Shown here: piece by piece, positions 1 through 8,572 of the stretch
Layout of the letters: every line of letters starts with the position of its first letter
Numbering within the stretch: the first letter of the stretch is position 1
NCBI RefSeq assembly: GCF_020907405.1
Contig: NZ_JAJJOE010000008.1
Location: 310,001-374,000, forward strand
Source of the DNA: Arthrobacter sp. zg-Y769
Lineage (GTDB): Bacteria; Actinomycetota; Actinomycetes; Actinomycetales; Micrococcaceae
DNA length: 64,000 bases
Direction of reading: 5' to 3'
Translations under genes and position numbers: made by a program
Notes under the pieces: model-generated
Databases searched by the model: none
What the model saw: the letters and a program-made list of their open reading frames with translations, nothing else
Told to the model about the DNA's origin: nothing

Positions 1-124
1 AACAGCACGAAACAATCCCCTATAGGTTTGCGTCCGCTAGCGTATGGCCGCCCGAATGCCGCAGCGCAGAGGGATCGCCCTACGAACGCCGTCGGTGGCC
101 ACGTCGCCAGTTAGTCTGATGCTC

Positions 125-757
125 ATGATGCCAAGTGCTGACCTCGATTCCTACGCAAAAAAGATGCGCCAGTTAGTGGATCAAGGAATGGACCTCGAGG
201 TCGATGCACGGTTTATAGACATGCTGGCCCCCCGCAACAGCCGGATTCTCGACATTGGGTGTGGCATCGGCTCGGCAGTTAGTGCGCTGCGTCGAAGTGG
301 GCATCAGGCGTACGGCATTGATCCGACTCGTGCCGTTTTGGATGTCGCCGCTGACATCTTCGATAGGGGTTGGTATCGACGGCTGCCTGTGGAGGAACTA
401 TCGGATGAACGCTTGTGTCATGAGGGTCTTCCTGACAGATACGAGGTCATCTTGATGTCGGGAAACGTGCCGGCATTCCTTTCTAACGAGGCTTTGCAGG
501 AGGCTTTCAGGAGCGTTTGTGGGTTCTTGGTTGATGGTGGTCTGTTTGTGGTTGGTACGACCGTTGAGGCAAGGGGCGGCCCGAAGACCCAGGATGCTGC
601 GGCCGGTTTCGCAGGGCTACCGTTATTGAATCGATTCTCGGATTGGCACCTCGGCGCTTTCGATAAGGACTCAGGCTGGTCGGTGAGCGTCTATGCCAAA
701 CCTGGTGCACTGAACACTGGTACCGGTCCAGACGGAATATTCATTTTGAAGCGCTGA
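125..757 (+). CDS. Class I SAM-dependent methyltransferase
   Basis: About 210 residues. The glycine-rich SAM-binding motif I (ILDIGCGIGSAV) lies about 40 residues from the chosen start and is followed by the acidic end of strand 2 (GIDPT), which is typical of the Rossmann-fold methyltransferases of the Methyltransf_11/25 type. The substrate cannot be told. The frame is open from 44, but a TAGTCT box at 112-117 stands 7 nt before the ATG at 125, matching the leaderless pattern seen repeatedly in this window, and the residues before it are arginine/proline-rich and look non-coding. It stands alone, with an acetyltransferase gene converging on it from the right. Confidence 0.72.
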   Translation: MMPSADLDSYAKKMRQLVDQGMDLEVDARFIDMLAPRNSRILDIGCGIGSAVSALRRSGHQAYGIDPTRAVLDVAADIFDRGWYRRLPVEELSDERLCHEGLPDRYEVILMSGNVPAFLSNEALQEAFRSVCGFLVDGGLFVVGTTVEARGGPKTQDAAAGFAGLPLLNRFSDWHLGAFDKDSGWSVSVYAKPGALNTGTGPDGIFILKR

Positions 758-786
758 TATGTAGACAGGCCAAGTGGGCAGGGGTG

Positions 787-1674
787 TCAGACCCTTCGAT
801 GCCAGTCGGTGACTTCCGGGTGCGCCGTGAATCCTGCCGCCAGATAGGTGGCGAGGGCTCCCGCGTTGGAGGTCTCCGCGCAGACAATGGCGCTCGAGGA
901 CTCCATTTGCTTCAGGGCGTCCACTGCCGCATGTGTCATGACTGTGCCGTATCCGCGGCCCCGGTGTTCCGGATGTACTGCTAGTGGTTCGATTAATCCA
1001 GGACGCCCTCCGCCAGCGGACCACACCGCGGCGACAGCGACGACGTGACCGTCACGGCATCGCAGGGACAGTATGCGCGCGACGTCGAGAAAGGGGCTTT
1101 CGGTAGCCAGGCGCCATCCATCTACGAAATGTTGGATGCGCTCGTCAGGTATCGGGGTACCTCGGAAGGCCGACCAGTGAACAGCCACCCACTCAGCGGT
1201 GTTCTCTGGTTCGACGGTCTCAATTCGGAAGCCCGAGGCCTTAGGAGAGGCTGCCATATCGTGGTGCAGCGGTGTCCACGGATCGTCGGGCGACCAGTCG
1301 TTCTGTGCAAGCTGCTCGATCAAAGCATCCGCACCGCGCGCCTCGATGGTTGCTGCTCCTGCGCTGAGGATTCCGGCCAGCGGGTTGCTGACGTCAACAA
1401 CGATGCGAAGGGCAAGGCTGGTATCTCGGCGCCGCGTCGGATCGATGGCGAACCGCAACAGGTCGGGACCGTCGAGAAGGGCAATAGCAAGGATCGTGTC
1501 ACCCTGCGACCACACGCGCGTCGCAGCCGCCGTGGCGGCGGGCCCCCGTAGGGAGAACCAGCCTAGATCGCCTGGGTGTAGATGCAGCGGTCCCCCGTCC
1601 TGCTGCCAGTCCCCCAAAACGCTGCAGATCTCGCCGAGCTCGTCTACACCTGGTGTGCGCAGGACAACGTCCAT
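787..1674 (-). CDS. GNAT family N-acetyltransferase
   Basis: 295 residues. The C-terminal half carries a clear GNAT fold: a strand ending in EPLAVHPEHRGRGYG, which is the acetyl-CoA pyrophosphate loop (R/Q-x-x-G-x-G/A), and a final segment with N-A-G...Y-x-x-x-G-F typical of motif B. The N-terminal half is weaker and could be a degenerate second GNAT domain. The start has a GGAAG-type ribosome site about 8 nt upstream. The substrate is unknown. The gene converges with the methyltransferase and is divergent from the SDR gene. Confidence 0.8.
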   Translation of the reverse strand: MDVVLRTPGVDELGEICSVLGDWQQDGGPLHLHPGDLGWFSLRGPAATAAATRVWSQGDTILAIALLDGPDLLRFAIDPTRRRDTSLALRIVVDVSNPLAGILSAGAATIEARGADALIEQLAQNDWSPDDPWTPLHHDMAASPKASGFRIETVEPENTAEWVAVHWSAFRGTPIPDERIQHFVDGWRLATESPFLDVARILSLRCRDGHVVAVAAVWSAGGGRPGLIEPLAVHPEHRGRGYGTVMTHAAVDALKQMESSSAIVCAETSNAGALATYLAAGFTAHPEVTDWHRRV

Positions 1675-1759
1675 GACCCCCGTCTTCCTTCTCCAAAATG
1701 CTCCAGGCGAAACCGGGAACGCGTTCCGCGACGATTAGAGCCGAATCTACCAATCACCC

Positions 1760-2566
1760 ATGTCTAGAGAGCACCATGCTCCGCGTTACGCTCATGCGAT
1801 GGATTCATCAACGTATCTCCGTGATCTCTTCGGCCTGCATGGGCGCGTGGCACTCGTGACGGGAGGAAGTTCGGGTATCGGCAAAGCGATCGCACTCGCA
1901 CTCAGCGCAGCGGGCGCACACGTCCTCATCGCGGCCCGGACCGCAGCGGCGATCGACGCGGCAGTAGAGGAAATACGCGAGGCAGGAGGGTCCGCAGACG
2001 GAGTCGTCGTGGACCTCGCAACCCGCCAGGGAGCACACGCTCTTGCCGATGCTGCCGGCGACGTCGACATCCTGGTTAACTCAGCTGGCATCAATCTTCG
2101 CCCGCTGATGCCCGAGCTCGACGAGGCCACCTGGGATGAGACCATGCGAGTCAACCTCGAGGCGCCATTCATCCTCGGTCAGCGCCTCGCGCCCGGAATG
2201 GCCGAACGCGGTTTCGGCCGGATCATTCACATCAGCTCTCAGCAGGCACATCGGGCGTTCGCGTCAAGTGGTGCCTACGGGGTATCAAAAGCAGCCATCG
2301 AGGCCCTGGCCCGGTCCCAATCCGAGGCCTGGGCACCGTACGGTGTCACCGCAAACGTATTGGTGCCAGGCTTCGTGGAAACCCCCTTGAATAAGCGGCT
2401 CAGCTCGGACCCAGCTGCCGTCCAAGCTCTGGCCAGGCGCACACTCGTCGGGCGAAACGGCCTGCCCGAGGACTTCGCAGGCGCGGCTGTGTTCCTTGCC
2501 AGCGCTGCGTCGGCTTACGTCGCCGGGCAGTTGATCACCGTTGATGGAGGATTTTCGGTCCACTAA
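1760..2566 (+). CDS. SDR family NAD(P)-dependent oxidoreductase
   Basis: A classical short-chain dehydrogenase of normal length (268 residues). It shows the cofactor motif TGGSSGIG near residue 35, the NSAG strand-4 motif, and a catalytic set with Ser in HISSQQ and Tyr/Lys in YGVSK. It ends with the usual GQLITVDGG segment. The closest family look is gluconate 5-dehydrogenase or 3-ketoacyl-ACP reductase-like sugar/acid dehydrogenases; the substrate is not readable. The first ATG is used here; an internal ATG at 1799 would give an N-terminus closer to family length, and neither has a convincing ribosome site. A strong hairpin terminator follows. Confidence 0.85.
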   Translation: MSREHHAPRYAHAMDSSTYLRDLFGLHGRVALVTGGSSGIGKAIALALSAAGAHVLIAARTAAAIDAAVEEIREAGGSADGVVVDLATRQGAHALADAAGDVDILVNSAGINLRPLMPELDEATWDETMRVNLEAPFILGQRLAPGMAERGFGRIIHISSQQAHRAFASSGAYGVSKAAIEALARSQSEAWAPYGVTANVLVPGFVETPLNKRLSSDPAAVQALARRTLVGRNGLPEDFAGAAVFLASAASAYVAGQLITVDGGFSVH

Positions 2567-2635
2567 TGCTTTCAAAGTGGAACGACTAGCTGGCGGACTC
2601 GTAGGGCTCGCACCGCCCGCCCGCCAAGCAACGGC

Positions 2636-2663
2636 GGACCCGGGGTCCGATCACCCCGGGTCC
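2636..2663. terminator. Bidirectional hairpin terminator between convergent genes
   Basis: Perfect 11-bp inverted repeat (GGACCCGGGGT and its complement) around a 6-nt loop, lying between the 3' ends of the SDR gene and the CU044_5270-type gene. There is no long T tract, as is common in high-GC actinobacteria. Confidence 0.75.
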
Positions 2664-2700
2664 TGGAACCATTCCTGGCTGGCAACGGTTCCCTTGATGT

Positions 2701-3810
2701 TCAGGGTGCGGAGTCCACGACGGAAGTCTGCACGGAAGTCCAGGATGAGACGGTCCCTGCGGGTGAGCCGGAGAAGTCCTTCAGCAGTACGTCCTGCTCC
2801 CCGATCACCAGCCCGGTGGCGGGATCAATGATGATGTCATCCCTTGACGTTCCCTCCGGAGAAGCGAGGCCGATCGCAATTCCTGTCCGGCCGTCGACTG
2901 TTGCCTGCCGGTCCCCCACGACGACGCCGGGGATGAGGGCGGCAGCCTTGTACATGGCGGCGCGCAGGTCGGCCGGAACGGCTCCGGTGCGCAAACCATC
3001 CGCGATGGTTACGAAAGCCGCCCTTTCCGGCGTCTTATTGGCGCCCTTCGTCCGTTCATAGATGAGGTCCAGCAAGGCCTGCGGATCCCGGGGCAGACTT
3101 CCTGCGTCCTGAAGGGACGTGCCGATAATGACCATCGGCGCGGTCCCGTAGAAGGCTCCGCCCGGAGCACGCTGAATTCCGACCGTCGGGTTCGGGAGGC
3201 CGCCCTTCCCCTTCTGCAACAACTTCGCGGTTTCAGCGGCCGCAGCCTTGGCGGCGTCCGAGGAGGACTCAAGGGGGATCCGCTCGCCGCGGTCCCATAC
3301 CCATTCCGCCTCCTTGTCCGCCGGTATGTACAGCTGATCGCTAACCGTTTCCTGCCAGGAAATGTCGCTGCCGTCGGCGGCCTGCATGCCGCCATAGGTA
3401 AGGGCCTTCGTTTCGATTTTCAGGTACTGCCCGGGTCCAACCAGCGGGTCGGATGTGCGGATCGTTGCCTCCGCCGCATCGTTCAGGACCTCGGCCGCCT
3501 CGGCGGTTGCTCCCGGGCCATTCGGCCGCACGACGTCGGCAATCACGATGCCGCCTACGAGCAAGGCGGCAGCCGCCGAGGCCAGCACCAGGCGGCGTCG
3601 GACGCGCGGTCGGCTGCCCCTGGATGTGGTGTGCGGCGGAATGCGGCTTGCGAGGCGGGTTACCGTCGTGCCTTCTGCGCGGGCATCTGCGCTCATGACT
3701 GAGAGGGATCTGGCCCGGCTCGTGGCCACCTCGGCCTCGCTGACGGAGTGCCCGGGATCGACCGATTGAAGCAGACGTTCGATGCCGCCCGGCATGCTGG
3801 TTTTACTCAT
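2701..3810 (-). CDS. CU044_5270 family membrane protein, partner of ECF sigma factor
   Basis: 369 residues. An N-terminal cytoplasmic part of about 70 residues is followed by an arginine-rich flank and one transmembrane helix (LVLASAAAALLVGGIVIADVV), then an extracytoplasmic domain of about 250 residues. This layout and sequence style match the actinobacterial CU044_5270 family, usually encoded right behind an ECF sigma gene. Its start overlaps the sigma stop by 4 nt (ATGA), so the two are co-translated. A role in regulating or responding to the sigma factor is inferred from context; no classical zinc anti-sigma motif is visible. Confidence 0.82.
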   Translation of the reverse strand: MSKTSMPGGIERLLQSVDPGHSVSEAEVATSRARSLSVMSADARAEGTTVTRLASRIPPHTTSRGSRPRVRRRLVLASAAAALLVGGIVIADVVRPNGPGATAEAAEVLNDAAEATIRTSDPLVGPGQYLKIETKALTYGGMQAADGSDISWQETVSDQLYIPADKEAEWVWDRGERIPLESSSDAAKAAAAETAKLLQKGKGGLPNPTVGIQRAPGGAFYGTAPMVIIGTSLQDAGSLPRDPQALLDLIYERTKGANKTPERAAFVTIADGLRTGAVPADLRAAMYKAAALIPGVVVGDRQATVDGRTGIAIGLASPEGTSRDDIIIDPATGLVIGEQDVLLKDFSGSPAGTVSSWTSVQTSVVDSAP

Positions 3811-4334
3811 CTTTCTGCTCCCTCTGGCTGCGTTTCCGGTTCAAGTAGGTGACTCAGCGCCTTGCGGGCCCGGTGCAGACGCATCCTGACCGCGGTGGCG
3901 CTGGTGTTAAGCAGGTCCGAAACCTCGGTGGAGCTGAAGCCGTCCCAATAGGTCAGCAGCAGTACTTCACGATCGTCGGGGCGAAGCCGGCTCAGCGCCT
4001 CATGGATGGACGATTCATCACGGCAGCGCTCTTGGTCCCGTTCGAGTTGCAGAGCCCCGAGGAGGCTGGAGGACCGAAGCGCCGACCGGTCGTGGTTGCG
4101 GAGCACGTTTTTCGCGATCCCGAAAACGACCATCACCGAAGGGCTTTCGTTCTGGCTCGTTTTTTCCCACGTAATCCGGAAGACTTCGGCACACAGGTCT
4201 TCTGCGGTTGCGGCATTATCTGTTCGACGGCGGAAATACCGGTAAATGCGGTCATGACAGGCGGCATGCGTGGCCAGGAAGCGTTTCTCCCTTTCCAAGA
4301 CCACTTGTTCCTTCCGGACGGTTTGTAAGCTCAT
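3807..4334 (-). CDS. RNA polymerase ECF-type sigma factor
   Basis: 175 residues, normal ECF length. Region 2 is recognisable in YRYFRRRTDNAATAEDLCAEVF and region 4 in LSRLRPDDREVLLLTYWDGFSSTEV followed by a helix-turn-helix with AVRMRLHRARKAL. It would direct RNA polymerase to a small regulon. A CATTAA box ends 6 nt before the ATG, so the transcript may be leaderless. It overlaps the CU044_5270 gene by ATGA, which suggests that the pair forms a membrane-linked signalling unit. The inducing signal is unknown. Confidence 0.9.
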   Translation of the reverse strand: MSLQTVRKEQVVLEREKRFLATHAACHDRIYRYFRRRTDNAATAEDLCAEVFRITWEKTSQNESPSVMVVFGIAKNVLRNHDRSALRSSSLLGALQLERDQERCRDESSIHEALSRLRPDDREVLLLTYWDGFSSTEVSDLLNTSATAVRMRLHRARKALSHLLEPETQPEGAER

Positions 4335-4570
4335 GCCCTGTTAATGTCCGGCAGCCTCAAAAGTGTAACTAACCGGCCCAGATATCGATTGTCAGGAAAT
4401 CGACCGCGTGTCCCGTGGGGTGATGTGCTTGGAGGGTCGCGATGTCGTAACTGTGGAAGAGCGATCGCGAGTTGCCCTCGCTGGAATAGCGGAACGCCCA
4501 GGTCGTTTCGCCGAAGGATTGGCTATCGAACATCTCGTCTCGGCATCGCGGCCGCGGTTAGGCTGTGGCT

Positions 4571-4765
4571 ATGACTGCATGGAGCCGCTACCTGTTCGGA
4601 GTCTCGATCGTTTTCGCGGTGGGCACGATGATGCTCGCCGAGCAGCTGCCGGAATGGTGGAGCCCAGCGTCGGTCCTCGTCTTGGTCCTGGCTGCTTCTG
4701 CGTTCCTCATCTGCTCCGTTCTGGAGTACCGACGGGGGCGGACGACAGCCACCACTTTGGAGTAA
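4571..4765 (+). CDS. Small two-helix membrane protein, unknown
   Basis: 64 residues with two hydrophobic helices (YLFGVSIVFAVGTMML and ASVLVLVLAASAFLICSVL) and a short basic tail. A TAGGCT box at 4559-4564 with 6 nt to the ATG supports a leaderless transcript and decides this start over a GTG two codons earlier. The 235 bases between the sigma gene and this one hold the two divergent promoters and no other gene that I can see. The function is unknown. Confidence 0.55.
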   Translation: MTAWSRYLFGVSIVFAVGTMMLAEQLPEWWSPASVLVLVLAASAFLICSVLEYRRGRTTATTLE

Positions 4766-4804
4766 GCGGACGAACCCCGCCCCGCAAAGCTCCATCTCAG
4801 TCTG

Positions 4805-5815
4805 TTAGTAGTGGTTTTGTGTGCCATGCCCAGCTGACTGCTCCGAAAAACCATCCACCGGGTGGTTGGCGAGCCAGTCGAGAACGACGCCGGCATGTTG
4901 GTCCGGCGGGAAGACAGGGTAGAACACGTGCTCGATCCGCCCGTCACGGATCAGCAGAGCCAGACGACGGTAAACCGTAAGATCCCCTGCCGTTAAGGTA
5001 GGTAACCCAGGATCTGCTGCAAGGGACAGCTCCTCATCGGTGAGCAGTGGATACGGGAGCCGCAGGGCTCCAACGAGTGCTTGCTGGTACGAGCCGGGCT
5101 GACTGGACAGCCCGAAGACCCGCCGCACTCCGGCCTGCACGAGGTCGGCGTAGTGGTTGCGCATGTCGCAGTTATGCGGGCTGCATCCCCGCGCACCGGG
5201 AATCGCATCCCACCCCTCGGGCATGTCCTGCTCCGGTGATCCCGTCATTGGGAACACGTAGATCAACACCCGTCCCTCCCCCAGATCACCGAGATCGACG
5301 TCGTCGTTGTCTGTGGAGGGCAAAACGATGGAAGGCATCAGCATTCCCGGTAGATGATCGGTGGCTCCGTCATCATTCGGGGCCACCAAGTCACCGGATA
5401 GCGGGGCTAGATTCGGGTTGGCCGCATCGGTTTCTTCCATCTGTCCCAGCATTCGCCTGCTCGCAGTCGAAAGGTTACCCACCAGCAGGGTGCGCTGCTG
5501 CGTCAAAGCTGTGATCGTCGCATCAATCCGCTCGATCGCCCGACGATACTCAGTCAGCGTCGACGGGCATGCGTCGGCATGAACGCTGCCAGCGTTCAAG
5601 CAGTCGACGAACGCGGCCATGTCACGAAGCGGGATCCCCAGGGCGTTCAGTCGGTGGACCTGTGTAACGACATTCACCTGATGCCGCCCGTACAGGCGAT
5701 AACCGTTTTCCCCACGCATTGGCACCACCAAACCGTGATCCTCATACCCCCGCAGCGCCTTCACCGACACACCCGTCTCAGCGGCCACTTCACCCGAGCG
5801 CAAAAGCTTCTCCAT
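4805..5815 (-). CDS. MerR-type regulator fused to a peroxiredoxin domain
   Basis: 336 residues. Residues 1-75 are a MerR winged helix (RSGEVAAETGVSVKALRGYEDHGL, then NGYRLYG), followed by a helical dimerisation part with a cysteine pair (CLNAGSVHADAC). From about residue 155 to the end is a thioredoxin-fold peroxiredoxin: YVFPMTGSPEQ, then GARGCSPHNC with Cys211 as likely peroxidatic cysteine and Cys216 in the CxxxxC position of the resolving cysteine of PrxQ/BCP. The frame is open to 5911, but a MerR-type promoter sits directly before the ATG at 5815, fixing the start. It probably senses peroxide or thiol state with its own redoxin domain (inference). A cupin gene lies divergently. Confidence 0.85.
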   Translation of the reverse strand: MEKLLRSGEVAAETGVSVKALRGYEDHGLVVPMRGENGYRLYGRHQVNVVTQVHRLNALGIPLRDMAAFVDCLNAGSVHADACPSTLTEYRRAIERIDATITALTQQRTLLVGNLSTASRRMLGQMEETDAANPNLAPLSGDLVAPNDDGATDHLPGMLMPSIVLPSTDNDDVDLGDLGEGRVLIYVFPMTGSPEQDMPEGWDAIPGARGCSPHNCDMRNHYADLVQAGVRRVFGLSSQPGSYQQALVGALRLPYPLLTDEELSLAADPGLPTLTAGDLTVYRRLALLIRDGRIEHVFYPVFPPDQHAGVVLDWLANHPVDGFSEQSAGHGTQNHY

Positions 5816-5822
5816 GCACCAA

Positions 5823-5853
5823 CCGTAAACCCAGCCCCTAGGGGACAGGTCAA
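5823..5853 (-). promoter_or_regulatory. MerR-type promoter/operator of the MerR-peroxiredoxin gene
   Basis: On the minus strand: TTGACC, then an 18-19 bp spacer holding the dyad TGTCCCCTAGGGGC, then TTTACG. The overlong spacer with the dyad centred in it is the signature of promoters that MerR-family activators untwist. The -10 box ends about 8 nt before the ATG, so the transcript would be leaderless. Autoregulation is inferred. Confidence 0.75.
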
Positions 5854-5917
5854 CGATTTCTGATTCCCGGAATTCCGGGGCCTTCCCTACGGTCATAGAT
5901 GGACGGAACATGGTCCC

Positions 5918-6457
5918 ATGAGCATCAGGAACTATGGACCTGTCGGTAAGGACGAGGGACTCCTGATTCGCTTCAATGACGCGATGACGGCACGGACGGT
6001 TCTCGGGGCGGAGTCAACAGCGGCCTCCTTCTCGGTTGTCGAACACTTGATCGCGCCGAGAGAACTTGCGGCACCCTTTCACATGCACAGCCGCGAGGAT
6101 GAGTTCACCGTAGTCACGAGGGGAAGAATTGGCTTCCTCCTAGGAGATGAGGTCTTTTACGCCGGCCCCGGCGAACTTGTCCGGAAGCCCAGGAACCAGT
6201 GGCATACCTTTTGGAACGCCGACGACGAACCGGCGCGCGTTCTGGAAATCATCTCGCCTGCGGGTTTCGCCGGGTACTTCCAGGAGATCAGCGGGTGTTT
6301 CCCTGAGGACGCCCCTCCGGATTTCGGCACGCTAGCGGAAGCCAATGCCAAATACGGGCTGCAAATGGACTTCGACACGCTTCCACTTCTGGTGGAGCGA
6401 TTCAACCTCGCCAGGCCGGCAGAAATGGATGGGATGCCCGGAACTGCTGAGGGCTGA
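5918..6457 (+). CDS. Cupin domain protein
   Basis: 179 residues. The central double-stranded beta-helix has the two cupin motifs: FHMHSREDEFTVVTRGRIGF (His, His, Glu metal ligands) and GPGELVRKPRNQWHTFWNA (the later His). Such quercetin-dioxygenase-like cupins bind a metal and act on small molecules or serve as ligand-binding proteins; no substrate can be read here. It is divergent from the MerR-peroxiredoxin gene, with about 100 bp between their starts, so it is a candidate member of that regulon. Confidence 0.8.
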   Translation: MSIRNYGPVGKDEGLLIRFNDAMTARTVLGAESTAASFSVVEHLIAPRELAAPFHMHSREDEFTVVTRGRIGFLLGDEVFYAGPGELVRKPRNQWHTFWNADDEPARVLEIISPAGFAGYFQEISGCFPEDAPPDFGTLAEANAKYGLQMDFDTLPLLVERFNLARPAEMDGMPGTAEG

Positions 6458-6499
6458 TTGTGCCGGGGCGCTCAGAAGAAGTCTCGACCAGAATCTTGT

Positions 6500-6835
6500 T
6501 TAGAGCGGTATGAAACTCCCGATATGTACAGACACGCCAGCATTGGGATTACTTCCAAGCAGTCGGACGAGCCCACTTTTCCGTGGACTGGTGAAAGGAC
6601 CCGGGGGTTCGTTATCCACCTCGACGAACAACTCGAATCGGCGCCCGTGGGCGTTCTCCTCTATCCACTGCTGCACCTCGGCCAGGTCCTCGACGTCGCT
6701 CAGGACGTACGCATCCAACGCCCAGCCGCGCGGAGGCGATGCTTGTTGCCAGAAATTGACTCTATAGGACGGCGAATCCAATACGTCCCGGGGTTCAGCA
6801 TGAACAGTCTCAGACGCGCGCATACTCAACACCAT
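6500..6835 (-). CDS. Conserved-looking hypothetical protein
   Basis: 111 residues. Compact soluble protein with SYRVNFWQQ, WALDAYVL and GRRFELFVEVD segments that read as beta strands around a short helix (DLAEVQQWIEENA). I do not recognise a named family with certainty; similar short proteins are common in Arthrobacter relatives. The ATG at 6835 was chosen because a GGGGGAG ribosome site ends 2-3 nt before it, while the longer frame to 6877 has none. The 187 bases between it and the hydrolase gene contain no gene that I can support. Confidence 0.6.
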   Translation of the reverse strand: MVLSMRASETVHAEPRDVLDSPSYRVNFWQQASPPRGWALDAYVLSDVEDLAEVQQWIEENAHGRRFELFVEVDNEPPGPFTSPRKSGLVRLLGSNPNAGVSVHIGSFIPL

Positions 6836-7022
6836 AATCTCCCCCAAGCACTGAGCCGGCGCCGCCGATTGGAACATATCGAGCTCCGAGCGTCATCCTC
6901 TTCGGAATGCCCGGCTTCGATCGTCGGCAGCACCAGCAGCGAGTTGAGGAGTTCGGCGCGTCTCATCGGTTCTCGTTCATCACGGGGTATCGGACAGGAT
7001 TCAGTGGTTTCTGACTCCTCTG

Positions 7023-7883
7023 TCAGAACCCGGACCGCCAGTCAAGGATGATGTCCGCTACCTCGTCGAGGTGTGACTCCAGGAGGAAGTGGCCGCCGTC
7101 GAGCAGTTCCACGCGGGCCTTGGGGACGTCCTGGAGGAACGCCCGTGCTCCGGCCGGACCGAAGATTTCGTCATTCCGTCCCCACACGGCAAGCACCGGA
7201 ACCTGGGTGGAACGAAGCCATTCGTGGACGGCTGGATACAGGGTCCGGTTGGTGTGGTAGTCGCCGAAGAGCGCCAGCTGGGCCTCGTCAACGCCGGGGC
7301 GGGCCAAGAGAGCCAGGTCGTGCTCCCAGGCGTCCGGGTCCACGGTGGTGGGATCCGGAACGCCGTGCTTGTACTGCCATTCAACTGCCTCCCGGCCAAG
7401 CGCCGGACGCAGGGCCGCCTTGTTTTCCGGCGAAGGGTCCGCACCGTAGGCCCAGATGGGAGCCCAGAAACCCGGCACAAATCCCTCCTCGTAGGCGTTG
7501 CCGTTCTGCGAGATCACCCCTTCCACCGCTGCCGGGTTGGCCAGCGCCAGACGCCAGGCGATCGGGGCGCCGTAGTCCTGGGTGTAGACCGTGTAGGCGT
7601 TCACGCCGAGTTCCGCCAGGAAACCGCGCGTGACGTCGGCCAGCGAGGCAAAAGTGTAGGCGAACTCTTCAGCTAAGGGCGCCGAGGACCGGCCGAAACC
7701 GATGGAGTCCGGGGCAATTACCCGGTACTTCCCGGCGAGCCTGGGGATGAGGTGGCGGAACATGTGTGAGCTTGTGGGATACCCGTGCAGAAGCAGCAGC
7801 ACCGGGGCATCCGCGGGACCGGCTTCGCGGTAGAACACGTCTAGGCCATTGACGGAAACAGTGCGGTGGTGGACGGCAACCAT
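7023..7883 (-). CDS. Alpha/beta hydrolase, epoxide hydrolase / haloalkane dehalogenase-like
   Basis: 286 residues, full length. The oxyanion motif LLLHGYPTSS is followed by the nucleophile elbow TQDYGAPIAW, where the nucleophile is Asp, as in epoxide hydrolases and haloalkane dehalogenases rather than Ser esterases. The catalytic His is in DGGHFLLE near the end. The ATG at 7883 follows AGGGGTTAGTCCC and gives a normal N-terminus; a GTG/ATG 18 nt upstream is possible. It is transcribed divergently from the CGNR protein, which may regulate it. Confidence 0.83.
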   Translation of the reverse strand: MVAVHHRTVSVNGLDVFYREAGPADAPVLLLLHGYPTSSHMFRHLIPRLAGKYRVIAPDSIGFGRSSAPLAEEFAYTFASLADVTRGFLAELGVNAYTVYTQDYGAPIAWRLALANPAAVEGVISQNGNAYEEGFVPGFWAPIWAYGADPSPENKAALRPALGREAVEWQYKHGVPDPTTVDPDAWEHDLALLARPGVDEAQLALFGDYHTNRTLYPAVHEWLRSTQVPVLAVWGRNDEIFGPAGARAFLQDVPKARVELLDGGHFLLESHLDEVADIILDWRSGF

Positions 7884-7967
7884 GGGACTAACCCCTATCA
7901 TTCAATTTACTGGTTATGCGGACGCTACCATGGAAAGCGTCCCGTGCACCCCCGTGAAAGGAATCCG

Positions 7968-8477
7968 ATGGTCAACGATGAAGACCTGCTGCTGGCGGTG
8001 CTCAACAGCGCACCCGTGGTCGCAGGCAGACCCACGGACGAACTGTCAGGCGCAGCGGGCAAGGAGTTGGCCGCCCGCTACGGGGGCACCGGCTCACCGG
8101 CCGAGCTTGCACAGCTGCGACGGATGCGGGAGTGCCTGCAGGACGCCGTCCGGGAGTCCAAGGACGCGCTGTCCCGCCTTTCGACAGCGCTGGGTGACGG
8201 CGTCCTGGTTCCCCGGGTCACTCCGCAGGGTCTCCGCTGGGAAGTCCGGGCGCCGGAGGACGAGCGGCTAGCCTTCCGTACGGCGATTGCCTGGTCACGG
8301 GTGCTCCATGAGCTTCCCGGCCGCCTCCGCGCCTGCGCCAACAACGAATGCAACCTGTTTCTCATCGACAGGAGCAGGCCGGGAACCGCCAAGTGGTGTT
8401 CAATGGCCGTCTGCGGAAACCGGATGAAGGCCCGCACCCATGCAGGACGCCAGCGGGCGGCCGCGGACCGGCCGTAA
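7968..8477 (+). CDS. ABATE/CGNR zinc finger protein, putative regulator
   Basis: 169 residues. The C-terminus carries the CGNR zinc finger: RLRACANNECNLFLIDRS, then WCSMAVCGNRMKARTH, with four cysteines for one zinc and the CGNR signature. The N-terminal part matches the ABATE-like helical domain (DLLLAVLNSAP) that precedes CGNR in presumed stress-induced transcription regulators. The ATG at 7968 has AAAGGAA 5 nt upstream, which rejects the longer frame from 7866. The divergent arrangement with the hydrolase (about 85 bp shared promoter region) suggests control of that gene by this protein. Confidence 0.85.
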   Translation: MVNDEDLLLAVLNSAPVVAGRPTDELSGAAGKELAARYGGTGSPAELAQLRRMRECLQDAVRESKDALSRLSTALGDGVLVPRVTPQGLRWEVRAPEDERLAFRTAIAWSRVLHELPGRLRACANNECNLFLIDRSRPGTAKWCSMAVCGNRMKARTHAGRQRAAADRP

Positions 8478-8572
8478 CGGGTCCGGCTTCGAGTCGACCG
8501 GCTCTGAGGGGGCCGGTGTCCGGATCAGCGTAGGTTCCTGGAACACTTCGGCGGCCCTGTTAGGTTCGGGTC

